Positions 1-7,046 of a DNA stretch of 17,407 nt are shown here, piece by piece (the first letter of the stretch is position 1; each line of letters begins with the position of its first letter). The stretch is from Planctomycetales bacterium (lineage in GTDB: Bacteria > Planctomycetota > UBA11346), in contig JANYGY010000216.1 of the NCBI GenBank assembly GCA_025362255.1, positions 1 to 17,407 on the forward strand, read 5' to 3'. The position numbers and the translations under genes were made by a program. The notes beneath the pieces were generated by a model. That model searched no databases. It was not told the origin of the DNA and saw only the letters and a program-made list of their open reading frames with translations.

Positions 1-666
1 AGCTGCGGCAACAACCAGCGCCAAATAGTTTTGGCCATGGTGGTGTATTCCAATGATAACGATCAGAGTTGGCCGGTTTGCCCCGCAGTTGCGGGTAATA
101 CTGCCTTGGCAAATCCCAATAATGTTGTGCCGGATGATACCGCCTACACGACGATGACGACCTTTGAGTTTCTGGCCTCCGTTACTGGCGGCGACTTGGC
201 CCCCAAAACGTTTGCCTGCCCATCTAGCCCTACGGTAAAGCCCGGGGCAGCCGCCGGTTCACTATCCTACACGTCTGGGACGCCCGCTTGGGCTCCTACC
301 TATACCGCGACCACACTGGGCGCTGCCTGCGCCTATGCGTACGACTGGTCAGTGCCCGCAAACGCCAATTCTATTCGAGTTGTGATCGCAGATCGTCCTA
401 AAAATTCAGCCGATGGCACCAACCACAAAACGGTTGCCATGGCTGGATTTGCCGACGGTCATGTGGGAAATGTGAATGCCACGAAAACGGGTGCCACGGG
501 TGCGACTTGTGCGGATCAATCTGGACCATCCGTTGGGTATACCGCTTGGCAGTTCTACAATCGCGATGCCAAAGGTTCAGTTGACGACAATATTTTTGAT
601 AACAACAGCGACGGTACGATGACTGGAATGGGTACGGGTTCCACGACTCGCGCTTTCGTCCGTTGA
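1..666 (+). CDS. Pseudopilin-like H-x9-DG protein, 3' part (5' end outside window)
   Basis: The frame is open from base 1, so the gene starts upstream; 221 residues are visible, ending in TGA at 664-666. The first residues (SCGNNQRQIVLAMVVYSNDN) match the stretch that follows the N-terminal prepilin helix in DUF1559-like proteins, where a Cys, an N-x2-Q and a Y-x-N pattern are typical. His142, followed nine residues later by Asp152-Gly153 in FADGHV, forms the H-x9-DG motif of this family. These proteins carry a type IV prepilin-like signal and are thought to be exported by a type II secretion or pilus-like machine; their roles are mostly unknown. The prepilin signal itself is not in the window. 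The body is rich in Thr, Ala, Gly and Asn, as in secreted proteins. Codons use more A and T than the neighbours. It ends one base before the stop of the convergent next gene. Confidence 0.8.
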   Translation, partial: SCGNNQRQIVLAMVVYSNDNDQSWPVCPAVAGNTALANPNNVVPDDTAYTTMTTFEFLASVTGGDLAPKTFACPSSPTVKPGAAAGSLSYTSGTPAWAPTYTATTLGAACAYAYDWSVPANANSIRVVIADRPKNSADGTNHKTVAMAGFADGHVGNVNATKTGATGATCADQSGPSVGYTAWQFYNRDAKGSVDDNIFDNNSDGTMTGMGTGSTTRAFVR

Positions 667-667
667 G

Positions 668-1552
668 CTAATATTCCGTCACCACCCTGGGAGTCACTTG
701 TAGATCCCAGCGGGTGGCGGCTGGCCACCAGACAGGAACCAGCGCTCGGGGCAGCTCTTGCCCTAAGCGCTGGTTTACTTGTTTTTCCAGGGTGTCGGCA
801 AAGGGCGTCAGCGAACCGAGAAAAGGCACTTCGCCCTGCAGATCGTCGATCGTGAAGGCGGCTTCGAGGCGCTGATCCGTGGCGCTGGGAATCACGCGCA
901 CCGCCACCTGGGCAATCAGATTCTCAAGCGTCACCGCTAGCGGCGACCGACCGATCTCGACCGTCGCGGCACCACTGAGTTGCAGATGGAATCGCAGCTG
1001 CTCGGGGGCCGTCGGCTCTCCCATCAGCTTCACCTTGGACAGCCGCACTGCAGTTACCGGCACCTGGCGATCGAGCAGCACGTCGGTTAGCAGACGTTCA
1101 GCAACGCCGGTCGGAATGCGCGCCGACACGATGGGCAATCCCTCGGGTGAAGGCTCGTTCACCAGATCCAGACGCCAAGTGATGTCGGGTGCCTGAGCAA
1201 ATGTTCCCCAGGCATGTTGGCCATCCGCGAGCGCGAATCCCGGCACCCAGTAGCCGCTGGCGCCGACCCATATCCGCCGGAATTCAGCCGGTGTGCATCG
1301 ACCGACGACCATCGCGGTCGCCGCACCTGCCGGCACTTGATCGCTAAACTGGCAACCGCGAATCAGCACCTCGCCGCCGTGCGCAGGGCGCCAGCGGTCG
1401 ACCCCCCAGCACACCAGCCGTGGAGCGGTCATCACCACCGTGATGGCGGCAACGCCCATCACCGCACAGAGCATCCCCACGATCCACCACCGGCGACCGT
1501 GCCGGCGGGGCGGAAGACCATGGTCCAAAGTAGGCGAGGCAGGCATCGGCAT
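668..1552 (-). CDS. Membrane-anchored protein of unknown function
   Basis: This 294-residue protein is not recognised. A basic N-terminus (residues 16-21, RRHGRR) precedes one hydrophobic segment at about 22-42, which suggests an N-in anchor or uncleaved signal with the rest outside the cytoplasm. The remainder alternates beta-type stretches, and the C-terminal third (about 160-280) has amphipathic strands followed by a helix with LEKQVNQRLGQ, a pattern seen in lipid-binding or scaffold-like periplasmic proteins such as AsmA, YceB or BPI-like folds; this likeness is weak. The ATG at 1552 is preceded by an AGG-containing stretch; a second Met two codons on could also serve. The gene is divergent from the fabH operon and convergent with the pseudopilin gene. 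Confidence 0.65.
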   Translation of the reverse strand: MPMPASPTLDHGLPPRRHGRRWWIVGMLCAVMGVAAITVVMTAPRLVCWGVDRWRPAHGGEVLIRGCQFSDQVPAGAATAMVVGRCTPAEFRRIWVGASGYWVPGFALADGQHAWGTFAQAPDITWRLDLVNEPSPEGLPIVSARIPTGVAERLLTDVLLDRQVPVTAVRLSKVKLMGEPTAPEQLRFHLQLSGAATVEIGRSPLAVTLENLIAQVAVRVIPSATDQRLEAAFTIDDLQGEVPFLGSLTPFADTLEKQVNQRLGQELPRALVPVWWPAATRWDLQVTPRVVTEY

Positions 1553-1640
1553 GGTCCTACCGCCTAACCTCGCCTGCGCAGCTGCGGGTACTTTCCTGAA
1601 CGCCTTCCGAAACAGCGACGCGCTTGGTTTATGGGCTTTA

Positions 1641-1668
1641 TTGTCAATCGGCTAACCAGACCTAATCT
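1641..1668 (+). promoter_or_regulatory. Putative sigma70-type promoter of the fabH-E2 operon
   Basis: TTGTCA at 1641-1646 and TAATCT at 1663-1668 are separated by 16 bases, in a locally AT-rich stretch of the divergent intergenic region 1553-1734. The start codon lies about 65 bases downstream. Assigned by eye from consensus similarity only. Confidence 0.35.
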
Positions 1669-1734
1669 CTTATCCCTTCGCCACGCGACGCCCCATTCGC
1701 CGAGCACACGTCGTCACCAAGCTCCGGAGCGCCC

Positions 1735-2730
1735 ATGCTGCAACCCCGTGCGACCGCCCAGTGCGTGGCCGTCGGCACCTTTTTGCCCGAGCGGCGACTG
1801 ACCAACGCGGAACTGTCGGCGCGGGTCGACACCTCTGACGAATGGATCATCTCGCGCACCGGCATCCGTGAGCGGCGGCTGGTCGAGCCCGGCACGCCGT
1901 GTTCGGTGATCGCGATCGCTGCTGGCCATGATTGCCTGCGCAATGCCGGGGTCGGCGCCGAGACCCTCGATGGGATCATCGTCGCCACCATCACCGGTGA
2001 TCAGCGGATGCCGGCGACCGCCAACGTGGTCCAGCATGCCTTGGGGGCGACCAAGGCCTGGGGTTATGACCTGCTCAATGCCTGCAACGGGTTCCTCGCC
2101 GCGCTGACCACCGCCGCGAGCATGATCGAGGCGGGCCGCGCCAAGCGCATCCTGATCATCGGCGCCGACGTGATGAGCTCGATCATCGACCATCACGACC
2201 GCAACACCTGCATCCTGTTCGGCGATGGCGCCGGCGCGGTGCTCATGGAAGCCGGCCCTGGCGACGCCGCGGTCGGCGTCCGCGGATGGGAAATGCATTC
2301 GGATGGCGCCGGGGCCAATGAGCTGATCGTGCCGTGCACTGGATCTGCCCCGGCGTTGCCCGGCCAGAAACCGGTGGTCTATCAAAATGGCCGGACGGTC
2401 TTCGCCCATGCGGTGCGCCGGATGGCCGAAGTCGCCGAGCATTGCCTGACCAGCCAGGGCCTCGCGGGCAGCGATGTGGATCTGATCATCCCGCACCAGG
2501 CCAACATCCGGATCATCGAAGCCACTGCCGAACGGCTGCACGTGCCGATGTCGCAGGTGGTGGTCAACATCGATCGCGTCGGCAACACCACTGCCGCGAC
2601 CTTGCCCTTGGCGCTGGCCCAGGCCGCGGCCGATGGCCGTCTGGTCACCGGCACACGGATCCTGCTCGTCGCCTTTGGCGGCGGTTTCACCTGGGGCGCC
2701 TGTTACCTGCAATGGGGGCGCAGCGCATGA
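1735..2730 (+). CDS. fabH: 3-oxoacyl-ACP synthase III (FabH-type)
   Basis: The 331-residue length is normal for KAS III, the cytosolic enzyme that condenses an acyl-CoA primer with malonyl-ACP to start fatty acid synthesis. The Cys-His-Asn catalytic triad is intact: Cys117 in NACNGF, His254 in PHQANIRI and Asn284 in RVGNTTAAT, in line with Cys112, His244 and Asn274 of E. coli FabH. The N-terminal signature around SDEWIISRTGIRER and the C-terminal AFGGGFTWG glycine loop are also present. The ATG at 1735 follows a CGGAG-like ribosome site. It is the first gene of the operon and its stop overlaps the next start as ATGA (2727-2730). Being fused in expression to a 2-oxo acid dehydrogenase suggests a primer made by that complex, such as a branched-chain acyl-CoA. 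A related thiolase-fold synthase with another product cannot be excluded. Confidence 0.88.
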   Translation: MLQPRATAQCVAVGTFLPERRLTNAELSARVDTSDEWIISRTGIRERRLVEPGTPCSVIAIAAGHDCLRNAGVGAETLDGIIVATITGDQRMPATANVVQHALGATKAWGYDLLNACNGFLAALTTAASMIEAGRAKRILIIGADVMSSIIDHHDRNTCILFGDGAGAVLMEAGPGDAAVGVRGWEMHSDGAGANELIVPCTGSAPALPGQKPVVYQNGRTVFAHAVRRMAEVAEHCLTSQGLAGSDVDLIIPHQANIRIIEATAERLHVPMSQVVVNIDRVGNTTAATLPLALAQAAADGRLVTGTRILLVAFGGGFTWGACYLQWGRSA

Positions 2731-3710
2731 TCGACCGGGTCGATCATTTCCGCTGGATGGTGTTGGCACGGGTCCTCGATGAGCGGCTCGCGGCGCTTTA
2801 TCGGCAAGACCACATCCGCGGTGGCAGCGTCTTCAGTGGCAAGGGCCAAGAGGCGTATTCCGCGGCTGCGGCCCTCAGCCTGCGGCGTTGGACGGCAGAA
2901 AAACCCGGCGATTACTTCGCCCCGTTGATCCGCGACAGCGCCGGACGTTTAGCTTTTGGCGAACCGATCATTGACGCCGTGCGAACCTACTGCGGCAAGC
3001 GCACCGGGCCGATGCGCTGCCGTGATGGCAACGTTCACCGGGGCAATCTGAGCCAGGGCCAACTGCCGATGATTTCCCATCTGGGGGCCTCGATCGGGGT
3101 TGTCGATGGCTTGCTGATGGCGCGCCGGCATCTCGGCACCCTGGGCGACAGCGTCGGCATCGCCAGCGTCGGCGACGGCGCGATGCAGGCCGGCGCCGCC
3201 CACGAAGGCATCAACGTCGCCGCCGTCGAACGCCTGCCGCTGATCCTGCTGGTCGCGGATAATCAAGTCAGCTATTCGACGTTCAGCGATCGCAGCTACG
3301 CCTGCCGCAGCCTGATCGATCGCGCGGTCGGCTACGGCCTTGGCGCGCACACTTGCGACGGCACCGATTTCGATGCCTGCCGGATCACCGTCGAAACCGC
3401 CGTCGCCGCCGCGCGCGCCGGTCGCGGGCCGCAGATGGTATTGGCCACTTTGCTGCGCTTGGCCGGCCACGGTGAACACGACGACAATTCCTATATCGGC
3501 CCCGAATTACGCGCCCGTTTCGGCGACTGCCTGCCCTTGGCCGAGGCCCGCCTCACGGGCGAAGGCATCGCCACCGCGGCGTTTTGGGAGACCGCCAAGC
3601 AGCAGGTTGCCGAGGCCGTCACCCAAGCCTTGGCCGAGTCCGGCCCCGATGTCGCCAGCGAGGATTGGACAGCCCGCAGTCAGCGCAATCTGACGGAGTT
3701 CCGCGCATGA
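2727..3710 (+). CDS. 2-oxo acid dehydrogenase E1 component, alpha subunit
   Basis: The 327-residue protein is the thiamine diphosphate-binding alpha subunit of a heterotetrameric E1, which decarboxylates a 2-oxo acid and passes the acyl group to the lipoyl arm of E2. The cofactor motif starts at Gly149-Asp150-Gly151 and ends at Asp178-Asn179; the family usually shows two Asn there, so the first is replaced by Asp. GNVHRG (102-107) and a SHLG patch (117-120) match the substrate-channel region, and GHGEHDD (247-253) matches the C-terminal loop that contacts ThDP. The start at 2727 overlaps the fabH stop; a longer upstream frame exists but only antiparallel to fabH coding in another frame. Whether the substrate is a branched-chain 2-oxo acid, pyruvate or acetoin cannot be read from sequence alone; the fabH neighbour favours branched-chain acids. 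Confidence 0.85.
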   Translation: MIDRVDHFRWMVLARVLDERLAALYRQDHIRGGSVFSGKGQEAYSAAAALSLRRWTAEKPGDYFAPLIRDSAGRLAFGEPIIDAVRTYCGKRTGPMRCRDGNVHRGNLSQGQLPMISHLGASIGVVDGLLMARRHLGTLGDSVGIASVGDGAMQAGAAHEGINVAAVERLPLILLVADNQVSYSTFSDRSYACRSLIDRAVGYGLGAHTCDGTDFDACRITVETAVAAARAGRGPQMVLATLLRLAGHGEHDDNSYIGPELRARFGDCLPLAEARLTGEGIATAAFWETAKQQVAEAVTQALAESGPDVASEDWTARSQRNLTEFRA

Positions 3711-4693
3711 GCCCGCGTCAGCTGACCTACATGGATGCAATCCGCTTAGCACTCGGCGACAGCTTGGCGGCTGATCCGCGGGTGTTCATCTACGGTCAGG
3801 ATATCGCCGGGGCTTTTGGCGGCGCGTTCAAGGCGACCAAGGGTCTGGCCGAACGCTTTCCCGGCCGGGTGCTCAATTCTCCGATCGCCGAAGACGCGAT
3901 GGCGGCGGTCGCGATCGGCGCCGCGCTTGAAGGCGCCCGGCCGATCATCGAATTCCAATTCGCTGATTTTTCCTCGGTCGCGTTCAATCAGATTGTCAAT
4001 CACGCAGCTACCTATTTTTGGCGCACCGGGCGCTCGGTCCCTGCAGTTTTCCGCCTGCCCGGCGGCGGAACTCCCGGTGGCGGTCCGTTCCACAGCCAGA
4101 TGCCCGAGGCGTGGCTGACCCATCATCCGGGCTTGGTGGTGGTCGCACCATCAACCGTCGCCGATGCGTATTTCATGCTGCGCGATGCGGTCGCGTGCCC
4201 CGACCCCGTGGTCTACATCGAACACAAGGGCCTCTACAATCATCTCAAGGCCGAGTTCGATCCCCCGACTACCGAACACCTCGGCCTGGGTGCGGCCGCC
4301 GTTCGCCGCAGTGGCCGCGACTGCACCCTGATCAGCTACAGCGCGATGGTCCACACCTGTCTCGAGGCCGCCGACAAACTTGCCCGCGACCATCACCTCG
4401 ACGTTGAAGTCATCGACCTGCGCTGCTTGCGGCCTTTGGACACGCGCACCATCCTGGAATCGATCGCGCGCACCAGCCGGGTGGTGATGGTCACCGAATC
4501 GTGGCCCTTCGGCGGGATTGCCGCCGAAGTTCTGGCGGTCATCGCCACCGAGGCCTTCCAGTATCTCGATGCGCCGCCGCGGCGGATGTGCGCCGAAGAC
4601 ACGCCGATCCCGTATCATCCTGAATTGTATCACGCCCATCATCCGGACGCCGACCGGATCGTGCAGACCGTCCTCGAAACTGTGGATTTCTAA
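3707..4693 (+). CDS. 2-oxo acid dehydrogenase E1 component, beta subunit
   Basis: The 328-residue protein has the full beta-subunit layout: a pyrimidine-binding transketolase domain, then a C-terminal transketolase domain. Diagnostic blocks are YGQDIAGAFGGAFKATKGL near residue 25-45, NSPIAEDAMAAVAIGAALEG with the conserved catalytic-type Glu at about 60-80, EFQFADF, and GGGPFHSQMPEAWLTHHPGL near 120-145. The C-terminal part carries VIDLRCLRPLD and VTESWPFGG, typical of the second domain. It pairs with the alpha subunit encoded just upstream to form two shared active sites. The ATG at 3707 overlaps the alpha-subunit stop (ATGA), which implies translational coupling and matched subunit output. 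The assignment to the BCKDH/PDH/acetoin family is firm; substrate is open. Confidence 0.88.
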   Translation: MSPRQLTYMDAIRLALGDSLAADPRVFIYGQDIAGAFGGAFKATKGLAERFPGRVLNSPIAEDAMAAVAIGAALEGARPIIEFQFADFSSVAFNQIVNHAATYFWRTGRSVPAVFRLPGGGTPGGGPFHSQMPEAWLTHHPGLVVVAPSTVADAYFMLRDAVACPDPVVYIEHKGLYNHLKAEFDPPTTEHLGLGAAAVRRSGRDCTLISYSAMVHTCLEAADKLARDHHLDVEVIDLRCLRPLDTRTILESIARTSRVVMVTESWPFGGIAAEVLAVIATEAFQYLDAPPRRMCAEDTPIPYHPELYHAHHPDADRIVQTVLETVDF

Positions 4694-4694
4694 G

Positions 4695-5849
4695 ATGAAA
4701 CTCGATGTCCGCATGCCTCAATTCGGCGAATCCGCAGCCGAGGCCACGATCGTCGCCTGGCTGGTCCAGCCGGGGGCGCAGGTCGCCGCTGAACAGGAGA
4801 TCGTCGAGGTCCAGACGGAAAAATCGCTGCTCACCGTCGCGGCTCCGGCTGCTGGCATCCTGGTCGAACATCGCGCCGGCCCGGGCGACGCGGTTGCCGT
4901 CGGCGATGTCATCGCGCTGCTCAATGTAGCCGAGGGCACGCCAGCTCAGGGCGCCCCGAATCTGACCAATCCGGCAGCCTCGGCGAGTTCAAGCGCAACA
5001 GAACCGCGGCCCATCCGCAGCCGTCCACCGCGCGGCGAAGCATTTTTGCGCGCCGCCATGGGTGACGCCGCCTTCATCAGCCCAGCGGTGCGCGCCCGCC
5101 TGCTTGAAGCCGGCCTGACGATATCCGACCTGGCGACGATCCACGGCACCGGTGCTGGTGGGCGCGTCACGGTCAACGACATCGACGCCTATCTGGCGCA
5201 TGGCGAGCCGATGAATGGCGTGCGCCAAGCCGTGGCCCTGGCGATGTCGCGCTCGTGGCAACGGCCCTTGGCGACGGTTGCCCGCCCCGCCCGGATGGAC
5301 GCGCTGCTCGCGCATCGGCGCACCATCGAAGGCCGTCCCAGCGCGACGATCTACGCTTTGCGCGCGCTGGCCGTCGCCCTCGCGGCTCAGCCGACCCTGG
5401 CCTGCCGCCTGTACGGCAATCGCCTGCTCAAAGCCCAGTCGGTCGACCTCGCGGTTGCGGTCGAGATCGAGGACGGCGTGCTGACGCCGGTCATCCGTGG
5501 CGTCGAAAAACTCAGCCTCGCGGAACTCACCATCGCGGTCGGCCAAGTCATCGACCGTGCCCGCGCGGGCCGGGTCAGCGATGCCGGCAGTGCGGTCGCC
5601 ACGGTCAGTAATTACGGCACTTTCGGCCTCACCTGGGCGACCCCGATCCCACTGCCCGGCCAGGCCTCGATCCTCGGTCTCGGCTCGGTTGAAAACGTCC
5701 CCGAATGGGATCCCGCGATCAAAGGCTGGGGCCGTGCCCGCCAAGCCGAACTGACGCTGACCTTCGACCATCGCATCGCAGATGGCGGGGCCGCTGGCCG
5801 GTTGCTCCAGCAGGTCGCCGATCTGCTTGAACATCCGACCAAGCTCTAG
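4695..5849 (+). CDS. 2-oxo acid dehydrogenase E2, lipoyl acyltransferase
   Basis: This 384-residue E2 has the standard order: a single lipoyl domain at about 1-78 with the lipoylated Lys43 in QTEKSLL, a Pro/Ala/Ser linker at about 80-125, a peripheral subunit-binding domain at about 127-167 (ISPAVRARLLEAG to GRVTVNDIDAYL), and a catalytic domain from about 172 to the end. The acyltransfer motif DHRIADGG holds His359 and Asp363. It moves the acyl group from lipoamide to CoA and forms the core of the complex. The catalytic domain follows the binding domain with almost no second linker, and the protein is somewhat shorter than many E2s. The ATG at 4695 is one base after the E1 beta stop. The E3 (lipoamide dehydrogenase) it needs is not encoded in the window. 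Confidence 0.88.
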   Translation: MKLDVRMPQFGESAAEATIVAWLVQPGAQVAAEQEIVEVQTEKSLLTVAAPAAGILVEHRAGPGDAVAVGDVIALLNVAEGTPAQGAPNLTNPAASASSSATEPRPIRSRPPRGEAFLRAAMGDAAFISPAVRARLLEAGLTISDLATIHGTGAGGRVTVNDIDAYLAHGEPMNGVRQAVALAMSRSWQRPLATVARPARMDALLAHRRTIEGRPSATIYALRALAVALAAQPTLACRLYGNRLLKAQSVDLAVAVEIEDGVLTPVIRGVEKLSLAELTIAVGQVIDRARAGRVSDAGSAVATVSNYGTFGLTWATPIPLPGQASILGLGSVENVPEWDPAIKGWGRARQAELTLTFDHRIADGGAAGRLLQQVADLLEHPTKL

Positions 5850-6223
5850 TGGCACCCGGCCAAGCATCCACATTGCGCGCTGCGTTGCTGGTCGAGCGCC
5901 CGCTCCTCGACGCCGCGGCTGAAGCTCTGCGCCGACGCCTTGCGCTCGCGGGGGTCGCGGTGATCGCCGTCGACGCCCCCTTCACCCCGCGCAGCCTGCG
6001 GCTCGCCCTCCTCAGCGCCGATGCCGACCGCGGCTGGCTAGTGTGCACCGATGTCCACGCGGTCGGAGCCGCCGCCACCGCCGCCCTCACCGGGGTGGTC
6101 CTGATCGGCTGCGCTCCGCCCAGCGATGATCACGGCATCGTGGTCGCCCACGCCACTGACCTCGCCGACGCCCCCCGCGTCATGATCCCGCGCGACGGCG
6201 GCTGCTGGCACGAGCATCGCTAA
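5849..6223 (+). CDS. Small protein of unknown function, last gene of the fabH-E2 operon
   Basis: This 124-residue protein begins at a GTG that shares one base with the E2 stop (TAGTG, 5847-5851), so it is probably translated by coupling. It is not recognised. It is mainly alpha/beta in character: AALLVERPLLDAAAEALRR, then GVAVIAVDAPFT, then GWLVCTDVHAVGAAATAAL followed by GVVLIG, and a C-terminal GGCWHEH. The pattern of a hydrophobic strand ending in D-x2-A followed by an Ala-rich helix and another strand recalls the end of a HAD-type phosphatase fold, but the nucleophile motif DxDx(T/V) is absent, so catalysis of that type is not supported. No signal peptide or membrane segment. Its place suggests a role connected with the acyl-CoA enzymes upstream. 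Confidence 0.6.
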   Translation: MAPGQASTLRAALLVERPLLDAAAEALRRRLALAGVAVIAVDAPFTPRSLRLALLSADADRGWLVCTDVHAVGAAATAALTGVVLIGCAPPSDDHGIVVAHATDLADAPRVMIPRDGGCWHEHR

Positions 6224-6240
6224 AAAATTAAACGGGTTCA

Positions 6241-6266
6241 CCTTACAAAATATTTGATTCGTAAGG
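6241..6266. promoter_or_regulatory. Distal inverted-repeat operator upstream of vapB
   Basis: CCTTAC at 6241-6246 and GTAAGG at 6261-6266 form a perfect 6-bp inverted repeat with a 14-base spacer. The same arms and spacer recur 32 bases downstream. It is likely bound by the VapB-VapC complex; the role is inferred from position and symmetry. Confidence 0.55.
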
Positions 6267-6281
6267 CTCTCTCCTTACTAT
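6254..6281 (+). promoter_or_regulatory. Putative vapBC promoter
   Basis: TTGATT (6254-6259) and TACTAT (6276-6281) are 16 bases apart within an AT-rich stretch. The pair lies across the two inverted repeats, so a bound repressor would cover both the -35 and -10 elements. Confidence 0.4.
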
Positions 6282-6300
6282 CTTCATATAAAGTAAGGAG
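6271..6300. promoter_or_regulatory. Proximal inverted-repeat operator overlapping the vapB ribosome site
   Basis: CTCCTTAC (6271-6278) and GTAAGGAG (6293-6300) form a perfect 8-bp inverted repeat with a 14-base spacer. The right arm contains the AAGGAG Shine-Dalgarno sequence of vapB, five bases before the ATG at 6306. As RNA the left arm could pair with the ribosome site, so the element might act on both transcription and translation. Confidence 0.55.
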
Positions 6301-6305
6301 ATGCC

Positions 6306-6560
6306 ATGCTCACGATGACCCTCACCGCCAAACGCCAAGCAACTCTGCCGCGTGAAGTTTGCGACGAATTGGGAGTCCACCCCGGAGACCAACTCGATCT
6401 GGAGCGGGCCGTGGTAAACGGCAACCCGGTGTGGGTGATGAAGCCGCATCGACTCGACTGGTCTTGGATTGGGGCCGTCACCGTCCCTGCTGGCATCTCG
6501 CACGACCTCGATGACATTCGCGCCTCGATCGAGCGTGGTTCCGCTGAGGAGCGCGCGTGA
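6306..6560 (+). CDS. vapB: AbrB/MazE-type antitoxin (VapB-like)
   Basis: The 84-residue protein opens with a SpoVT-AbrB swapped-hairpin DNA-binding domain: MTLTAKRQATLPREVCDELGVHPGDQLDL fits the pattern of a strand, a Q-x2-LP turn, a helix with LGV-x-PGD, and a closing strand. The C-terminal part (about 45-84) is acidic and probably flexible, the region that usually wraps the toxin. It should neutralise the PIN nuclease encoded next and repress its own promoter together with it. An ATG five bases upstream (6301) soon meets a stop, so the ATG at 6306, with AAGGAG at 6295-6300, is the start. The stop overlaps the toxin start as GTGA. Confidence 0.85.
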   Translation: MLTMTLTAKRQATLPREVCDELGVHPGDQLDLERAVVNGNPVWVMKPHRLDWSWIGAVTVPAGISHDLDDIRASIERGSAEERA

Positions 6561-6958
6561 AGATCGGACTCGATACGTCCGTGGTGCTCCGTCTTCTGGT
6601 TGGACAGCCAGCCGATCACGTGGCGATTGCCCGCCAGCGACTCGAGCAGGCCCACGCCGATGGTGACCAAGTGATCGTGATCGACACGGTGATCGCCGAA
6701 GCATACCACGCTCTGGTGCAACACTATCGCATGGAAAAGCCTGAAGCTCGTGCCCTCCTGCATCGCATGGTGACTTCCGGCACCATCCTCCCGGAACCGG
6801 CGGAATTGGTCACGGCCCTGGAGCCGTCGCTGGGTGCCGGGGTTGTTGATCGGCTGATCCTCCATCGGCACCGCTCGCTTCAGGCATCCACGATCACCTT
6901 TGATCGCGCCCTCGGCGCGGCCGGAGCGATACGCTTGGCATCCGACGCCTCCGCGTGA
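6557..6958 (+). CDS. vapC: PIN-domain ribonuclease toxin (VapC-like)
   Basis: The 133-residue protein has the PIN-fold acidic set: Asp6 in GLDTSVVLRLL, Glu48 in VIAEAYHAL, Asp98 in GVVDRLI and Asp116 in TFDRALG, which together bind the metal ions for RNA cleavage. The usual targets of the family are tRNA or rRNA; the target here is unknown. It starts with GTG at 6557, overlapping the antitoxin stop, with GAGGAG at 6545-6550 as ribosome site. Length is normal for VapC and all key acids are present, so the toxin looks intact. The downstream neighbour, glnA, is convergent. Confidence 0.87.
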   Translation: MKIGLDTSVVLRLLVGQPADHVAIARQRLEQAHADGDQVIVIDTVIAEAYHALVQHYRMEKPEARALLHRMVTSGTILPEPAELVTALEPSLGAGVVDRLILHRHRSLQASTITFDRALGAAGAIRLASDASA

Positions 6959-6996
6959 AGTGCTGCCGGACTAAAGTCGACCAAGAGAAATAAGAA

Positions 6997-7020
6997 AACC
7001 CCCGGATTTCTCCGGGGGTT
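6997..7020 (-). terminator. Intrinsic terminator of the amtB-PII-glnA operon
   Basis: A perfect 10-bp stem (AACCCCCGGA and TCCGGGGGTT) closes a 4-base loop (7007-7010). Read on the minus strand it is followed by a T-rich run (TTTTCTTATTTC), as expected for rho-independent termination after glnA, whose stop is 27 bases away. The plus-strand side has no T-run, so it is not an obvious terminator for vapC. Confidence 0.85.
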
Positions 7021-7046
7021 CGCGCATTCCCTGGGGGAATTCCTGA

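Noticed and set aside
1577..1586. Palindrome CGCAGCTGCG in the divergent gap before fabH
   Set aside because: Short, GC-rich and single; common by chance at this composition.
1714..2769. Long minus-strand open frame of about 350 codons opposite fabH
   Set aside because: fabH on the plus strand has a full family signature; the antisense frame is Asp/Gly/Arg-rich with no recognisable motif, a usual effect of GC-rich codon bias.
5849..6223. HAD phosphatase identity for the 124-residue protein
   Set aside because: The DxDx(T/V) nucleophile motif is missing and the likeness is limited to one strand-helix pattern.
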